Notes: generated from the sequence alone by a model not told the origin. A DNA stretch of 64,000 nt from Hormiphora californensis (GCA_020137815.1 CM035350.1:4668418-4732417), one strand, 5' to 3'; shown: positions 32,393 to 62,273, counted from the stretch's first letter. Made by a program: numbers and translations.

Positions 32393-34775
32393 TGTACGGT
32401 TGAAAATGTTGATTCTCTTCGTACTCTTCGAGAAGAGTCAAAGGCTGCCACCAAGTACATTGTTGGAACTAGAAATGACTACTATCGTGGCCGGCTTGAA
32501 GAGGCAGGTAATGACTCTAAGAAAACCTACAGAATCATGAATGGACTACTTGGACAGGAACGTAATCCTACAATTCTACCAGAACACAGTGATGAAAATG
32601 AACTCTGCCAGAAGTTCATGACATTTTTCAAGGAGAAGATAGACAAAATCTACCAAGATATTCAGAGTTTGCAATCAGATGAAGATCAGGAGTTTTCTAC
32701 TAGTTCCACTAGTGACAACGTTCCTCCACAGTTTAACTGTTTCCAGCCTGTTACCAGTGAGGACTTGGTCAAGGTTATACGATCCCTAAACTACAAGGCG
32801 TGTGACTTGGACCCAGTTCCGTCGAAGCTCATGGCTGCATGTGTCCATGAACTCATGCCTGTTATCAATTCAATTGTCAACGGAAGCTTGGAGAGTGGGG
32901 TTTTTCCATCGGCGCTGAAGAAAGCAGTTATCCGTCCTGTATATAAAGGAAAAGGTCTAGACTCGAATAACTTGGGGAGTTACAGGCCCATATCCAACCT
33001 CAGTTTTATTTCCAAAATCATCGAGAAGTGCGTATCCATTCAACTCACTGCACACCTTGAACAGCATGGACTATTTGCGTCTGTTCAATCTGCCTATAGG
33101 AGTAAACATTCTTGTGAAACGGCTACCCTGAAAATCTTCAACGACCTACTTGTGCTGACGGACAAGCGTAGGAAAGCTGTACTTTTACTCCTGGATTTGT
33201 CGGCTGCGTTTGATACTGTTCCCCATTCTACACTTCTCCGCCGTCTCGAGCACATGTATGGTGTTAAGGGAGTAGCCCTTGATTGGTTTACGTCATATCT
33301 TCAAGAGCGGAAGGCATTTGTAAAAATTGGACAAGGTCAATCATCAGAGGTGGAAATCTGTATTGGAGTACCCCAAGGGTCTATTCTTGGGCCTCTTCTT
33401 TTTGTTCTTTTCACTAAGGATCTTGAGACTATCGCAGCTAGACATGGTGTTAAAATTCATTTATACGCAGACGATTCTCAGCTATATATCAGCTTTACCA
33501 ACAACAACTGGGCACATTGTGAAAGTCAGTTGCAAAATTGTTTTACCGAGGTTGAGAAATGGATGGCATCGAGTTACCTAAAACTCAATCCTTCGAAGAC
33601 AGAGCTGCTATTCATCTCATCAAGAACTGACAGAAGTCCCAACCCGATTGGCTATAATGATACACTGACACTAAGAGGTATCAGTCAGTCATCAAAAGCA
33701 GACATTACCCCATCTCAACAGGCCAAAAACCTTGGAGTTATCTTTGATGAAAGGTTAACCATGAAGGCTCATGTCTCAAAGGTGGTGAAGGAATGTAACC
33801 TGAATCTCATCAATCTTCGGCGTATTGCTGACAAACTTTCGAGGAAACACAAGGTTCAGCTTGTCCACTCCTTGATACACTCACGTCTTGATTATTGCAA
33901 TGGACTGTTAATTGGTGCAGATCAAAGTGACATTTCTCGACTACAAAAAGTTCAAAACTCTGCGACACGATTTGTTTTCGGCAGAAGGCAGTGGAGAGGA
34001 GTGACTAAACTCAGAAAGCAGCTACATTTTCTTCCTGTTTCGGCCAGGATCGAGTTCAAGATTTGTCTCATGGTTTTCAAATGTCTCAACAATCTTGCAC
34101 CATCATATTTACAGGATATTATCCAACGGCGACAACCTAAAATCAAATCTCTGAGGTATGACAATGATGATACCCTCCTTGAGAGAGACTTTTCCACCAA
34201 ATACAAAACGTCTCAGCGTGCTTTCCAGGTATCAGGACCTAGGCTGTGGAATAGCCTACCTGCCTCTATCAGAAATTGTTCAGATGAGGTCATCTTCAAA
34301 TCAAGGTTGAAGACCTACCTTTTCGACAAGTCATACGACCACTGATCTGTAACCTTGAGTTTTTTACAGCACCTTTTTCTACCGTGTTTTTTATTTGAAA
34401 CGTGGTTTTCAGCTATCATATTAATCTAACTTATTAAATACTCTAACTTATTAATTAATCCACCTTTACATCTAATGATGATTTAATTCAATAATATATT
34501 TTGTATGTACGAGTGTGTTGCATGTGTGTTGCATTTGGGTGAGTGCTGTGTGTGTTTGTGTGTGTGTGTGTATTTAGTAAAGTAGTAAAGTAAACTTTAC
34601 TCTCAGTAATCGCTTGGTTCTAACCTTTTTTCTTGGTCTTTTCTGGTACACCGCTTTAGAAGGCAGTAAGAGTGCTCTAGCGTATAAATTTGTTTTTATA
34701 GCGTTATCATTTTTTACTATATATGTCAAAAAGCGGGATATTAAGTGTAAATTTGATTTGATTTGATTTGATGAA
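32393..34775 (+). mobile_element. 5'-truncated CR1/L2-group LINE with open reverse transcriptase frame
   Basis: A non-LTR retrotransposon fragment. A single open frame runs from just after a TAA at 32390 to the stop at 34345 (602 residues from the first ATG at 32537, with coding-like sequence in frame before it). Counting from that ATG, reverse transcriptase motifs are SYRPISNL (149-156), [11 protein letters not shown] (218-228), [10 protein letters not shown] (278-287) and the catalytic YADD (310-313). The C terminus reads [10 protein letters not shown] followed by [10 protein letters not shown], typical of CR1/L2/Crack-type elements. The endonuclease domain is missing, as expected from 5' truncation. 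The 3' end is marked by a TTTGA-type tandem repeat at about 34751-34773. No internal stop or frameshift is seen, suggesting a fairly young insertion. Confidence 0.88.
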
Positions 34776-34887
34776 ATACAGAAAATGGTCATTTATAAAA
34801 TGAATAAATTGTTATAGCAACAGTTGCTGTTGCTTATTGCAGCACATTATCTGAAGTCTGAACTATGCTTAAACGTACACTCAATAT
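34776..34887. other. Spacer between LINE end and ankyrin gene 3' end
   Basis: Short A/T-rich sequence, presumably the 3' UTR of the minus-strand ankyrin gene. Nothing else is recognised. Confidence 0.5.
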
Positions 34888-37187
34888 TCAACCGTCTGGC
34901 ACGTATATCAACTTATCTTTTTCTGCTTGGCTTTTTGGCATCAGTCGTTCCGTCATGTACTCCTGAAATTGAGAAGAGGCTATACTTGCAAGCAGTATCC
35001 AGATTTAGGGATAGGTTCAGGGTTAGAGGCCAATATCTGATTCACGAATTTACAAACCTTGAGTAACTTCGCAATTTCGTTGCTAGATTTTCGACCTGGT
35101 AAAACTAGGTCAAGTGGTGTGTTGCCAAAATCGGTCTTCAAGTAAGGATTTGCTCCTCGTTTCAGTAACATTTTTGTAGTTGATGCGAATCCCATCATTG
35201 TTGCATCGTGTAGGGGCCTGAGGCAGACATTTTAAACTTGGCGGCACTACATAGAGGACTTATATCGTTGTGTGTGCCTGCCCGAAACATTATGTTTTTA
35301 TCTGTTAAAAGCCATCGTGCGATATGCTAGGCAGTATGATCAGCAACACACTACCTTATTCCATATTTCCTTGGTGCGTTGACGTTAATGTCCTTGAAGG
35401 ATAGAACGAGATCTATAATATCGAGATTACCAAAGATCACAGCCTCGTGAAGAACAGTCCCACCACCGTCGTCGGTCAAGTTTATATTAGGACACCTCAA
35501 CAACCATTCGTTCAGATCCGTCTGAGAGAGAGATCCTGTGATTAGCACGTGTTGTGATCACGTGACACCGCGGGTGGCGGTATGGCGGCTTACCAGTGAT
35601 CCCGTTAACACCGCTCGTTGGAGGATAGTCTTGTTCTGTGACATTGTAACGAAGCGTTCATTTGCCATCGTCACTCCTTTCTTGTCCTTGCCTGATGGAA
35701 ATATAGAATGGTGGTCATTGATCACGCAGCGTTCTTCAATAGTTTCTACCTTATCACAATGTTATGGTCTTCTTCAATCTTCATTCCCCCTTTCACTTAC
35801 GTTTTGGTCCTAGTATCCCATCTGAATTTATCCGTTTGATCAGTGCCTCGTTTACCAGGTCCAGGTAATGCTTTGGAACAACGTCAGTGAAACTGTAGAT
35901 ATTTTCGTAGAGATGCCTGGGATAGAGGGAAAGGGTGAATCATTAGTATTCAGACTTGTATGCAGTTTCCTAGTTACCATAGCAACAGCCTTACATGATT
36001 TGATGAGAGTTCAGTAGAGAGACATTCTTGATGATGATGGATTTTAGTTCTCCAATAATGGTGGTGTCCCCTCCTGCCCTAAACGTGTCTATCATACCAG
36101 GCTTGAGAGGCGACTGGAGCGGAGGGGGCGGTGGAAAACTTGATCCTGGTAGCATCTCCTGATAACTGTGAATGGGAAATATGATGGGTCAGTTGTAACT
36201 GTGAATGGGAAATATGATGGGTCAGTTGTAACTGTGAATGGGAAATATGATTGGTCAGTTGGGTCAATACAATGGGCAGGGTTAGGGCACTGACAGATCT
36301 ATGTTACTTACTTGAGAATTTTAAAGGGTTGTTGTTGTGAGGGTGCAGGTGGTACAAACACAGACAACTGCTTCGCCACATTCATCTCTCTGTGTTGTAT
36401 TACCACATTCCGCAGGAGCTGGTTGGTCGTGGAATTGGGCCGCTGCCAGCCAGGTGGATATGGCTTCAGTGGCGTCGCTACAAAAGAGATGGATGTTAGT
36501 ATACTAATCATTGTTGGAGATCAAGTTATGATTCGATTATATTGGAGCTGCCCTCCCTGAGCTGTGCCCTGAGACTGCTCCGCCCAATAACCTGTTCACT
36601 CCCTCTGATGCCCAGTCACTAACCAGTTTTCTATATTCTCTCACTTTTATTTTCCCTTTGTTTAGACGGGGCTTAGACTACCTACCCGCGTATAACACGC
36701 CCCGCTCCCCTCCCTTATCAGTATTACACGATGAAAGTATGGCAACATGACGAATATTTATCACAAACCACACCCCAGCAAAATGTTCCTTACGACTTGA
36801 TGTTACTGGTTTCTTCTTTTGTTTGCCCACTGATTTAGGCTTTTGAAACCGAACGGGTGATTGCGGTTGTGGTATTGGTGTTGGTGTAGATGCTGGAGGC
36901 AGGAATGTCGGTTCTGGTTTGATCGGCAGGTAAGCCACCGAGGAGGATGGGGAGTTCTTTAGGTCTTCAAGCTTTAAAATTAGTGTCCCTGAAAATATGA
37001 TGGGAAAATTTAGTTGAATGTCAATGGTATACGAATATCAGAGTTGCAAAGGCAATTCAAAGTACAAACAAACCAGCATAGATTAATTATAGCAATAAAA
37101 CCTACGTGGTAAAGTTGGTACAGATGTAATTGGTATTGTGCGCTGGACTGAATTATCAGACGACGAAGATGTAGAATTAGTTATCAT
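34888..37187 (-). CDS. Ankyrin-repeat protein with proline-rich N terminus, nine exons
   Basis: Exons 37187-37106, 36988-36794, 36477-36312, 36165-35995, 35916-35801, 35691-35594, 35521-35355, 35217-35058 and 34962-34888 all join in phase, giving 409 residues. Residues ~1-110 are Ser/Pro/Gln-rich with basic KPKSVGKQKKKP. A middle Pro-rich segment (FPPPPPLQSP) is followed by a helical stretch (LYENIYSFTDVVPKHYLDLV). Then come about three ankyrin repeats in the last ~150 residues, seen from NKTILQRAVLTGSL, GTVLHEAVIFGNLDIIDLVL and IRPLHDATMMGF...LLKRGANPYLKT. It ends IYVPDG. The ankyrin part recalls the BCOR/BARD1 style, but no partner domain (RING, BRCT, PUFD) is present, so the orthologue is unknown. 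A likely role as a nuclear or scaffold adaptor is inference. Confidence 0.85.
36164..36262. repeat. 33-bp minisatellite, three copies
   Basis: The unit AACTGTGAATGGGAAATATG followed by ATGGGTCAGTTGT repeats three times with one base change. It covers the 3' splice site of exon 4 of the ankyrin gene, so each copy carries the same TTCACAG|TT acceptor-like sequence on the minus strand. Confidence 0.9.
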
Positions 37188-37783
37188 CACCAGAACCCAA
37201 AAGAGCAACACAAGCACATATAGACGTCGAACGCTAGAGAGAGAGAGCTAAATGGGAAGGAAAGTCTACAAATATATATATAAGTTTGGCACGTGTGATA
37301 TAACTGGAGAAAAGTTCGAGCACACATGCATCTCTAAGGAGAGAGTTTTTAGCCTCACGTCAATTGTCATAGGTTCAGAGGAGCTGTTGGGGCACGTGGG
37401 GAGAATGGATTATTCGGTTCCTTGTTAATAGTTGGAGAGCAAGCAACAACAGGTAGAAGAATGGGAGGCAAGTGGTTAGAACGGGAGGGAAAGGGAGAGA
37501 GTTAGGAGTGGAGAGAATGGGAGAGAGCGAGAGACATAGAAATAGAGAGATAGAGAGGGAGAGCACAGTATCATTAGAGAGCTATGTGATCACATAACGG
37601 CATTTTGTCTGCCCGACCGCGCTCCAATGGACGTTCGGGAAGCTTTTCACACCCTACCCACACGCAACACACACGCAGAGACAGACAGGTCCATTGAGTA
37701 CTGTACACAAACGGAGAGAGAGAGAGAGGGGGAAGATTGAACAGAAATAGTAACACACGCCTCTCTCCTTTATATAGATAGCC
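37188..37783. other. Shared upstream region of two divergent genes
   Basis: About 600 bp between the start codons of the minus-strand ankyrin gene and the plus-strand WD40 gene, so it may serve as a bidirectional promoter. It contains GA-rich patches (37490-37560, 37710-37735). A TATATAG just before the WD40 ATG could be a splice acceptor. No coding sequence. Confidence 0.5.
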
Positions 37784-38830
37784 ATGATGACAACTGAACG
37801 AAGAAGGAAGAACTCTCTGGCGAGCAGTACCGCTTCAGTACCGTCATACAAACTGGATGGTAAACTGAAGATGGTCAGCACTGCCGAGATAAACTCTCCG
37901 GTGCTATGCTGCCGGTATAGTTACGATGGAAAATACGCTGCTTTTGGGTGCTCCAATGGCGATATCAAGATATATCACACCCAAAACTATGCCCACGTGT
38001 ACACGTTGTCCCCTGACGAGAGCAAGAAGCTACCAGTCACGTGCATTAGGTTCCGACAGAACAACAGTAGGGACCTGTACGTGCTAGCTGCAACCTACTC
38101 CTCCGGTCACGTCAGGGTTTGGTATGTCACCTCAAAGCAGATCAGCAAACAGGCGGACCAGGGCGTGGAGCTGTTCTGCTGTGACTTCAACTGTACCTAT
38201 GGGAAGTTTGCTGCTGGGGGCGATGATTACAAGATACGGGTCTTTGATACGGAGAGAATGCAGTGTGCAAATGTGCTGAGTAAGGGGGAGAGTTTTGAAA
38301 AGATGGACGGGCATGCCAGCCGAGTGTTTGCTGTAAAGTACCACCCTGACAACGAGCACGTGCTGTTGAGCAGTGGCTGGGATAATACTATCCAGGTTTG
38401 GGATGACAGGGAGGCCCACGCTGTCAGGAGGATGTTCGGTGCTCACGTGTGTGGTGATGCACTAGATATGGATCCTATGTACTACCATGTCTTGACGGGC
38501 AGCTGGAGACGTGATAATTCTCTCCAAGTGTGGGATTTTGATAGTGGAAGGCTCATCAAGAATGTGAACCTACAAAGCCAGACGAGTACGGAGAAGACGG
38601 TGTGCCACATGTATTGTGCCAAGTGGGCTGGTAGCGAGTATATCGCGTGTGGAGGGAGTGATAGTAACACCATGCGGGTGATCGAGAAGAGCTCCCTCCA
38701 AACAGTGGGTCTCCTGGACGGCCTGAATAGGGGCTGCTACACCTTGGATTATAACGACCACGCAACCAACTCGCCCCAGATCATGTGCGCTAGTGGACCA
38801 AATGTGTTCTTCATGAATCTTACTAACTAG
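37784..38830 (+). CDS. Single-exon WD40-repeat protein
   Basis: 348 residues forming one predicted seven-bladed propeller. Visible blades include YAAFGCSNGDIKIYHT, LAATYSSGHVRVWYV, FAAGGDDYKIRVFDT, LLSSGWDNTIQVWDD, VLTGSWRRDNSLQVWDF, YIACGGSDSNTMRVIE and a last blade IMCASGPNVFFMNL. The first 30 residues are polar with RRRKNS, a possible phosphorylation site. Two adjacent ATGs open the frame. It has no introns although neighbours have many, so it may be an old retrocopy or simply a compact gene. The function is unknown: WD40 folds are general interaction platforms and no subfamily signature was recognised. Confidence 0.9.
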   Translation: MMTTERRRKNSLASSTASVPSYKLDGKLKMVSTAEINSPVLCCRYSYDGKYAAFGCSNGDIKIYHTQNYAHVYTLSPDESKKLPVTCIRFRQNNSRDLYVLAATYSSGHVRVWYVTSKQISKQADQGVELFCCDFNCTYGKFAAGGDDYKIRVFDTERMQCANVLSKGESFEKMDGHASRVFAVKYHPDNEHVLLSSGWDNTIQVWDDREAHAVRRMFGAHVCGDALDMDPMYYHVLTGSWRRDNSLQVWDFDSGRLIKNVNLQSQTSTEKTVCHMYCAKWAGSEYIACGGSDSNTMRVIEKSSLQTVGLLDGLNRGCYTLDYNDHATNSPQIMCASGPNVFFMNLTN

Positions 38831-39117
38831 GAACTGAGTCTGGAACCCTCCTCCCCTCTGTGGCGGTACTGCACCCTACAGCTGACTACTATAACTGCTA
38901 CCCCCTCCTCCTACTTTAGTAACTTATTGTCTGTCACGTGTCTCTCTCTCTCTAAGGTGTTGATTTCCTGAGTTCTGCGGGACGAAATATATCTGAATCG
39001 GGGATATAATAAGATTGTATCTTGTCGTGAATCCTGATCTGAGAGACAAAGCGTGTTTATGTTTGTTTGTTTGTTTATCCACTACGTGTATTCGCATTAG
39101 TTTGATTATTACACGGG
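38831..39117. other. 3' flank of the WD40 gene
   Basis: Presumed 3' UTR. Holds a short CT tract near 38940-38955 and a (GTTT)n patch at about 39060-39076. No gene. Confidence 0.5.
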
Positions 39118-39349
39118 GGATTACGGGGGCTCGAATAGATCGCCCGTATAGATCGCCCGTACCAGTCGCCCATACATTTGCTTTGCGCATTACGTTTCAT
39201 TGCACTTTCACCACAAATAAGGTACATGCGCGTTACGCACATGTGTTTTGTTGTGGTGAAAGTGTGGTGAAACGTAATGCGCAAAGCAAATGTACGGGCG
39301 ACTGGTACGGGCGACTGGTACGGGCGTCTCATCCGGGCCCCCGTAATCC
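39118..39349. mobile_element. 232-bp MITE-like fold-back element
   Basis: GGATTACGGGGGCTCG at the left faces CCGGGCCCCCGTAATCC at the right. Inside, ATCGCCCGTA and ACGGGCGACTGGT units repeat in opposite orientations. The inner arms (ATTTGCTTTGCGCATTACGT and inverse) are nearly perfect. No frame and no clear target duplication. Confidence 0.75.
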
Positions 39350-39643
39350 GCTGCCTGATGCTGTTCTAGATCATAGCCGAGTTTTAAATCAACCCATGTT
39401 TTAAGGAAGGGACTACTGTCTTTGGGATTTGTCTATGTTTTTACGTCTGTGTGTTTGAACGAATGTAGGGTGCTGGAACGCTTCGATCTTAAACATAGAA
39501 ATATTTCATGGGCGTATATACGATCAAAATTGTGTGATTATGTATAAAATTGTATATTTGATTTCCAAACCTACGAATTAAAGAACACGTGTGTACTTAG
39601 CGTCTCTATCTTAACACAAGCTCAACTAACCCCTTCTACATCA

Positions 39644-39652
<9 letters not shown>

Positions 39653-39707
<55 letters not shown>
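39653..39707. repeat. (CT)n microsatellite
   Basis: Pure CT array between the 39.1 kb fold-back element and the long WD40 gene. Confidence 0.95.
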
Positions 39708-39710
<3 letters not shown>

Positions 39711-39949
39711 CGATCTTTCTTTTTTAACTCTATCTGTGTTTTAAACTCCGTGACTTTATCTAACTGTCTCTCCCTCTATCCTCCTCTCACTCCATCACAG
39801 TGCGTTGTGGAGGATACCCGTTATATCTAAGATAAAGGGTTTTATTTTTAGCCACCGCTTATCACCATCATCACCGCTCTCCCTCTCTCCTCCCATTCTT
39901 CTCCTGTTTTCGCTCTCACTCTTTTACTTTTCCTGCTCTCTATCTATCT

Positions 39950-40083
<134 letters not shown>

Positions 40084-40300
40084 CATCATCTCGCGCCCCT
40101 TATAACTCCTGTACCATTATGCCCCATAATAAGCATGAGCGGGTCTCCCTCACCATCTCCAACTGCTGCCCCTCTCTCTCTCCCTCAATGTCTGTCCCTC
40201 ACTCTCCCTCCCCCAACAACTGCCCCTCTCTCTCTCCCTCAATGTCTGTTCCCGATTTAGAATGCACGGAGCAGGGTAGTGAGAAAAAGCAAGACTTCCA

Positions 40301-58546
<18,246 letters not shown>

Positions 58547-58828
58547 GATATGAAAAGAGATTTTATTATTTTCGTTTAGCATACAAAGAGACAAACAGAA
58601 CAGTTTTATTACTAAATTTGTATAGGGAGGAGATATGTAGATTTTGTAAATACGAAATATTATTTCTTAAAAAGTTTTTAAAATCTGCACCCTTTCATTT
58701 TGTTAAATCGTCAAGCGGTGTCCTGAAAGTGAAACGGCAAAACATCGTTAATTTTGACCAACCATTCCAAGACCTCTAGCTCTTACAGTGTGATGAGGCC
58801 CCTTGATTGTATCTATACATCTTAAGCA
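58547..58828. other. Converging 3' ends of the WD40 gene and CDPF1
   Basis: 3' UTR sequence of two convergent genes. Translation can be read onward in an unspliced frame, but the spliced frame stops at 58546. Confidence 0.5.
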
Positions 58829-59170
58829 TCAATTTGAATTCTTAGTCAATGTCTGCACGATCTCCACAGGAAACTCCTCCGAATATTTTTCCACGCACCC
58901 TTTACAAAACCTGAACTTGTATACGACACTGCACCCCTCACACACCACTCTCCCACACACCCGACACTCACCAGCCATGCAAACCACTCTTCGCTCCGGG
59001 GAATAGGGATCTCGCAGGAGATAACTCTCCTCTGTAAAAACAATTCCAGGGCAATACGGCGCCCGGCGGCCGTAAAAGTCGTAGGGAAGGAGTTGAGAAC
59101 AGGATATGCATTGGATTGTATCTCGTTTAGCTTCTCCTTGAACCTCTGGTGCTTGTAGGGTATCTGTCAT
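58829..59170 (-). CDS. CDPF1: Cysteine-rich DPF-motif protein CDPF1
   Basis: A small Cys-rich protein of unknown biochemical role, conserved in animals (human C22orf40). There are 113 residues in one exon. The family signature is clear: CISCSQLLPYDFYG, then APYCPGIVFTEESYLLRDPYSPE (the D-P-[FY] motif), then CRVCGRVVCEGCSVVYKFRFCKGCVEKYSEEFP. Eleven cysteines in CxxC-like pairs suggest zinc binding. The first ATG gives MTDTLQAPEV. It lies tail-to-tail with the long WD40 gene. Confidence 0.9.
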   Translation of the reverse strand: MTDTLQAPEVQGEAKRDTIQCISCSQLLPYDFYGRRAPYCPGIVFTEESYLLRDPYSPERRVVCMAGECRVCGRVVCEGCSVVYKFRFCKGCVEKYSEEFPVEIVQTLTKNSN

Positions 59171-59519
59171 GTTTCAAACTACGGGGAAGGGTTTAGTGGG
59201 TTTCAGTTGTTATGGTCTAACCCTCGAACCGGGGCGCGGTTGAGAGAGGGTTGAGCGAGGCAATTTTTCAGTAGACTGGTAGTTCTCGGGTCTCCTCAGC
59301 CTCATTAGAAAACGGTGTAAAACTAAACACGGCATCTAACGGTATTCGATGAAATAGTTAGGAAACGTGTACACAAATAATGGAAAAACAAAAAATAACA
59401 AACCCACCAACACCCTTTACTGTCTCTACATGTTGGGGACATGTTGCTAGATATTACACACTTGCCATGACCCCATATCACAGTCCAGTTACACAAGAAA
59501 TAGGGGCGAGCAACTCCTC
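59171..59519. other. CDPF1 upstream and ATG101 3' flank
   Basis: No gene is recognised. Contains the presumed CDPF1 promoter. Confidence 0.5.
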
Positions 59520-60892
59520 TCACGTGTAGTCTAGTAACTTCCTAACACTCGGACTCTTCCCTATTGCCTGTGTCGCTGGCTTCAAGTTGAGGGAATATCG
59601 CATCCGAAATAAGAAGGGGTGGATATCCGAGTATTTAGTATGGTACACATTTCCTATGTCATTTGGAATGTCCGGAGTTTTGGGCAGGTAGTCCTGAAAA
59701 TAAAACAAGGTGTCAGAACGTGATAGCTCATAACCTGTCCCTTGCTGCGATCAGAGCGCCACCGAGGCTGCAAATCAGTCGGATTACCAAGTCTAAATTA
59801 CCAAATCAGATAACAAAAGCTTATAAAATCAAGAATATCTGTCACATACCGATTTGTTTATCATTTGTGTGATGTAAAAGACCTTCTCCGCCAGCTCCGT
59901 CCCTATCACCTCTTGGCGTCTCTGTTGCTCGGGGGTGCTAGTTACTGATACCAACTCAACTCGTACCTCCCAACTCTGAGGGGATCGTGAGGCATGCTAA
60001 TTATATTATGCATGTTACGTGATACTGTTATCACTTGTTGAGTAACTCAACAAGTTATCAAGGCTGTTTTATAAGTTCTCACACTGAATGAGGGAATTAT
60101 TTCACTGCCACACCGTTCAAACAACCAAGCATTACACACGAAATAAATATGGGTACAAATACAATAATTTACCTCCCATGTGAATACATCCCCGCCGAAG
60201 GGCCACCTAGCTTTCTTCTTTTCGTAGAATTCCAGCGCTATTGTCCCATTTCTAGTCTGACCGGCATTCGCGGCACCTCTTAACTCACTGCAGAATAGTA
60301 TTTGAGGTATAGTTGGTACAATTCAAATCCCGAAAACTGAAATTCTTTAAACAAACCTGTGAAACTGTGTCACTTCTGTTTCTATATCAGCAGCTAATTC
60401 TTGGTTGTTAACTGAGCAGTAGGTGAAATCAATCTTGTTACAATCGTTATCACACACTCCCAGGGATCCTGTAAAAATGGGGGGGGGGTTACAATCAGTG
60501 TGATTGAATCAGTCACTCCGGGATCGGGATTGACCCAGTCACTCATTTTGTTGCACTGTTTATTTGCAGTCACGGGCTTCGCGCGAGAAAATTAGAATGC
60601 TGACACTTTATGGTGTGGAGACATGTCGATCGCGCGTTACACAAGACGGACATTGGTAAACAAACGATGAACTGCAGTTACTGAACTGAAAGCAGCTATA
60701 GCTACTGGCTATTACTCCTAAGACCTAAACTCATTTTATCTTTAACTGACCTATGGAATATGTGCTTTCTTTCTTGTACGTTATCTTCCCAAATGTTCGA
60801 TGCAAAATTATCGTATGAAAGACACTCGAAAGGACTTCCTTTACGTGTTGACTCTCGACACTAAAATCGAGAGTGTACGCACGAACATTCAT
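59520..60892 (-). CDS. ATG101: Autophagy protein ATG101, five exons
   Basis: A HORMA-fold subunit of the ULK1-ATG13-FIP200 autophagy initiation complex, where it stabilises ATG13. Exons 60892-60751, 60468-60357, 60287-60173, 59975-59850 and 59693-59520 join in phase to 222 residues (human 218). Landmarks are the N-terminal VLSSVFHTIILHRTFGKITY, KIDFTYCSVNNQELA, EFYEKKKARWPFGGDVFTWESW, which contains the exposed WF finger (Trp-Pro-Phe), and NKSDYLPKTPDIPNDIGNVY. The first ATG yields the family-length N terminus. The presence of ATG101 implies an animal-type ATG13 partner rather than the budding-yeast ATG29/31 system. Confidence 0.95.
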
Positions 60893-61211
60893 ATCTAGAT
60901 AATATGTTTATTAAGGGGGATAGGATATTTTATTGGTGTGTTGAATAAAACAACGTGTATACCATTTTAATAGTAATTTAGATAGACTCTATCATAGAGG
61001 AAGGTATTTTGATTTAAGATAATAGTTGTTGTACCTAGATTATAAAAAGACCCGCTATAAACACGCATATAACATTGAGTCGACGAATCTGAAATTCCAG
61101 AGAGATAGCAGCTAAAGAATATATTTAAAATCCTGTTCCAGCCCAGAAATTGTAATACAAATCACCTTCTAACAATCGTCCATACAAAACAGCCATGTCT
61201 GTTTGTCCTAA
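60893..61211. other. ATG101 promoter region and NADK2 3' flank
   Basis: A/T-rich spacer without a recognisable gene. Confidence 0.5.
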
Positions 61212-62273
61212 TCAGTCGACATGTCGAATAGAACAGATACTATCTCCCGGATCAGTTGACAAATTAGCAATTACACCATCATCAAAGTTAAACTTCCTCT
61301 GAACCCCATCCATAACAATTTTACCGTTCCAACAAAGTGACTTGACCGTTATGTTATCAGAGTACCCCTGAGTGTTTGTCGTATTGAAAACATGATTCTG
61401 CAGCGCCTCCCGAGTAATATATTTCATCTTGGGGCTCTCCGCTCCGAACACATACGCTTCATTGAATTTCCTTAGGACTAACTGCATGTCGTCAGGTGTT
61501 AGGGAGCGAGAGAGGAGACCCGCCTCTCCCATCACATCCACCAGTTTTTCTGTTCTGTATGGATCTAGTTGGTTGACATGGTAACCCCACGCTGTTGATC
61601 CAGAACCGGTACACACCACGAACCCAGAGGATTTCTGTCTCTCCGGGGGATTCTTGTCTATCTGGAGTTCAAGGTAGCTTAGCCGGGTGGGCGATGTTTC
61701 GCCAAGGTATATATCATTTAGGGCAAATCGTGGTATTTCAACCTCTGTGTACTGCCCGATACACGGGTAGGTCAGTTTCACTCTGATTCTCGTTCTGTTT
61801 ATGAAGGAGCACTTTTCTCTCGCTAACTGCCCAATAATGTGCTTCAAGTTATGGCCCTGCGTCTCAGATCGGACACAAAGATACCCGGTAGACCGCTCCG
61901 GATCGGTATTTAGACCCACCAAGAGTTGTCCGCCATCCAACTGACTAGCAACATTCAGATATGTCCCATCTCCCCCCGCTGACACAAACAGGTCCGGCCA
62001 ACTCCGATCACTACCCTGGACAGAGTGAACTAGCCGGACTTCAGGGAAATATTGGCGTAGTTCGGTGAGAATTGTAGCCAAATTAGCCTCATGAACATCA
62101 TGCCTCGTTTTGATCGCAAAACCATCCTGTTCACGTCCGAGGTTCCGGAGATTTTCTAGGTAGCAAGGGTGTCGAAGTGTCTCTCGGACTAGACGGGTCC
62201 GTTTTTGTACTACCAGTACCCTGCGAGGGTTCCTGCCTAACTTCTCAGCGAGAGATCTACAGACATGCTTCAT
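61212..62273 (-). CDS. NADK2: Mitochondrial NAD kinase 2
   Basis: Phosphorylates NAD+ to NADP+ in mitochondria. There are 353 residues in one exon. The kinase signature AGGDGTYLNVAS (GGDGT at 100-104) and NTDPERSTGYLC (from 122) are the NADK2-type motifs. Later blocks ALNDIYLGET, QKSSGFVVCTGSGSTAWGYHVN and DGVIANLS also match human NADK2. The frame begins MKHVCRSLAEKLGRNPRRVLVV, close to the kinase core, so a longer mitochondrial targeting peptide may lie on an upstream exon that I could not find. The upstream intergenic region has no obvious one. Confidence 0.93.
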   Translation of the reverse strand: MKHVCRSLAEKLGRNPRRVLVVQKRTRLVRETLRHPCYLENLRNLGREQDGFAIKTRHDVHEANLATILTELRQYFPEVRLVHSVQGSDRSWPDLFVSAGGDGTYLNVASQLDGGQLLVGLNTDPERSTGYLCVRSETQGHNLKHIIGQLAREKCSFINRTRIRVKLTYPCIGQYTEVEIPRFALNDIYLGETSPTRLSYLELQIDKNPPERQKSSGFVVCTGSGSTAWGYHVNQLDPYRTEKLVDVMGEAGLLSRSLTPDDMQLVLRKFNEAYVFGAESPKMKYITREALQNHVFNTTNTQGYSDNITVKSLCWNGKIVMDGVQRKFNFDDGVIANLSTDPGDSICSIRHVD

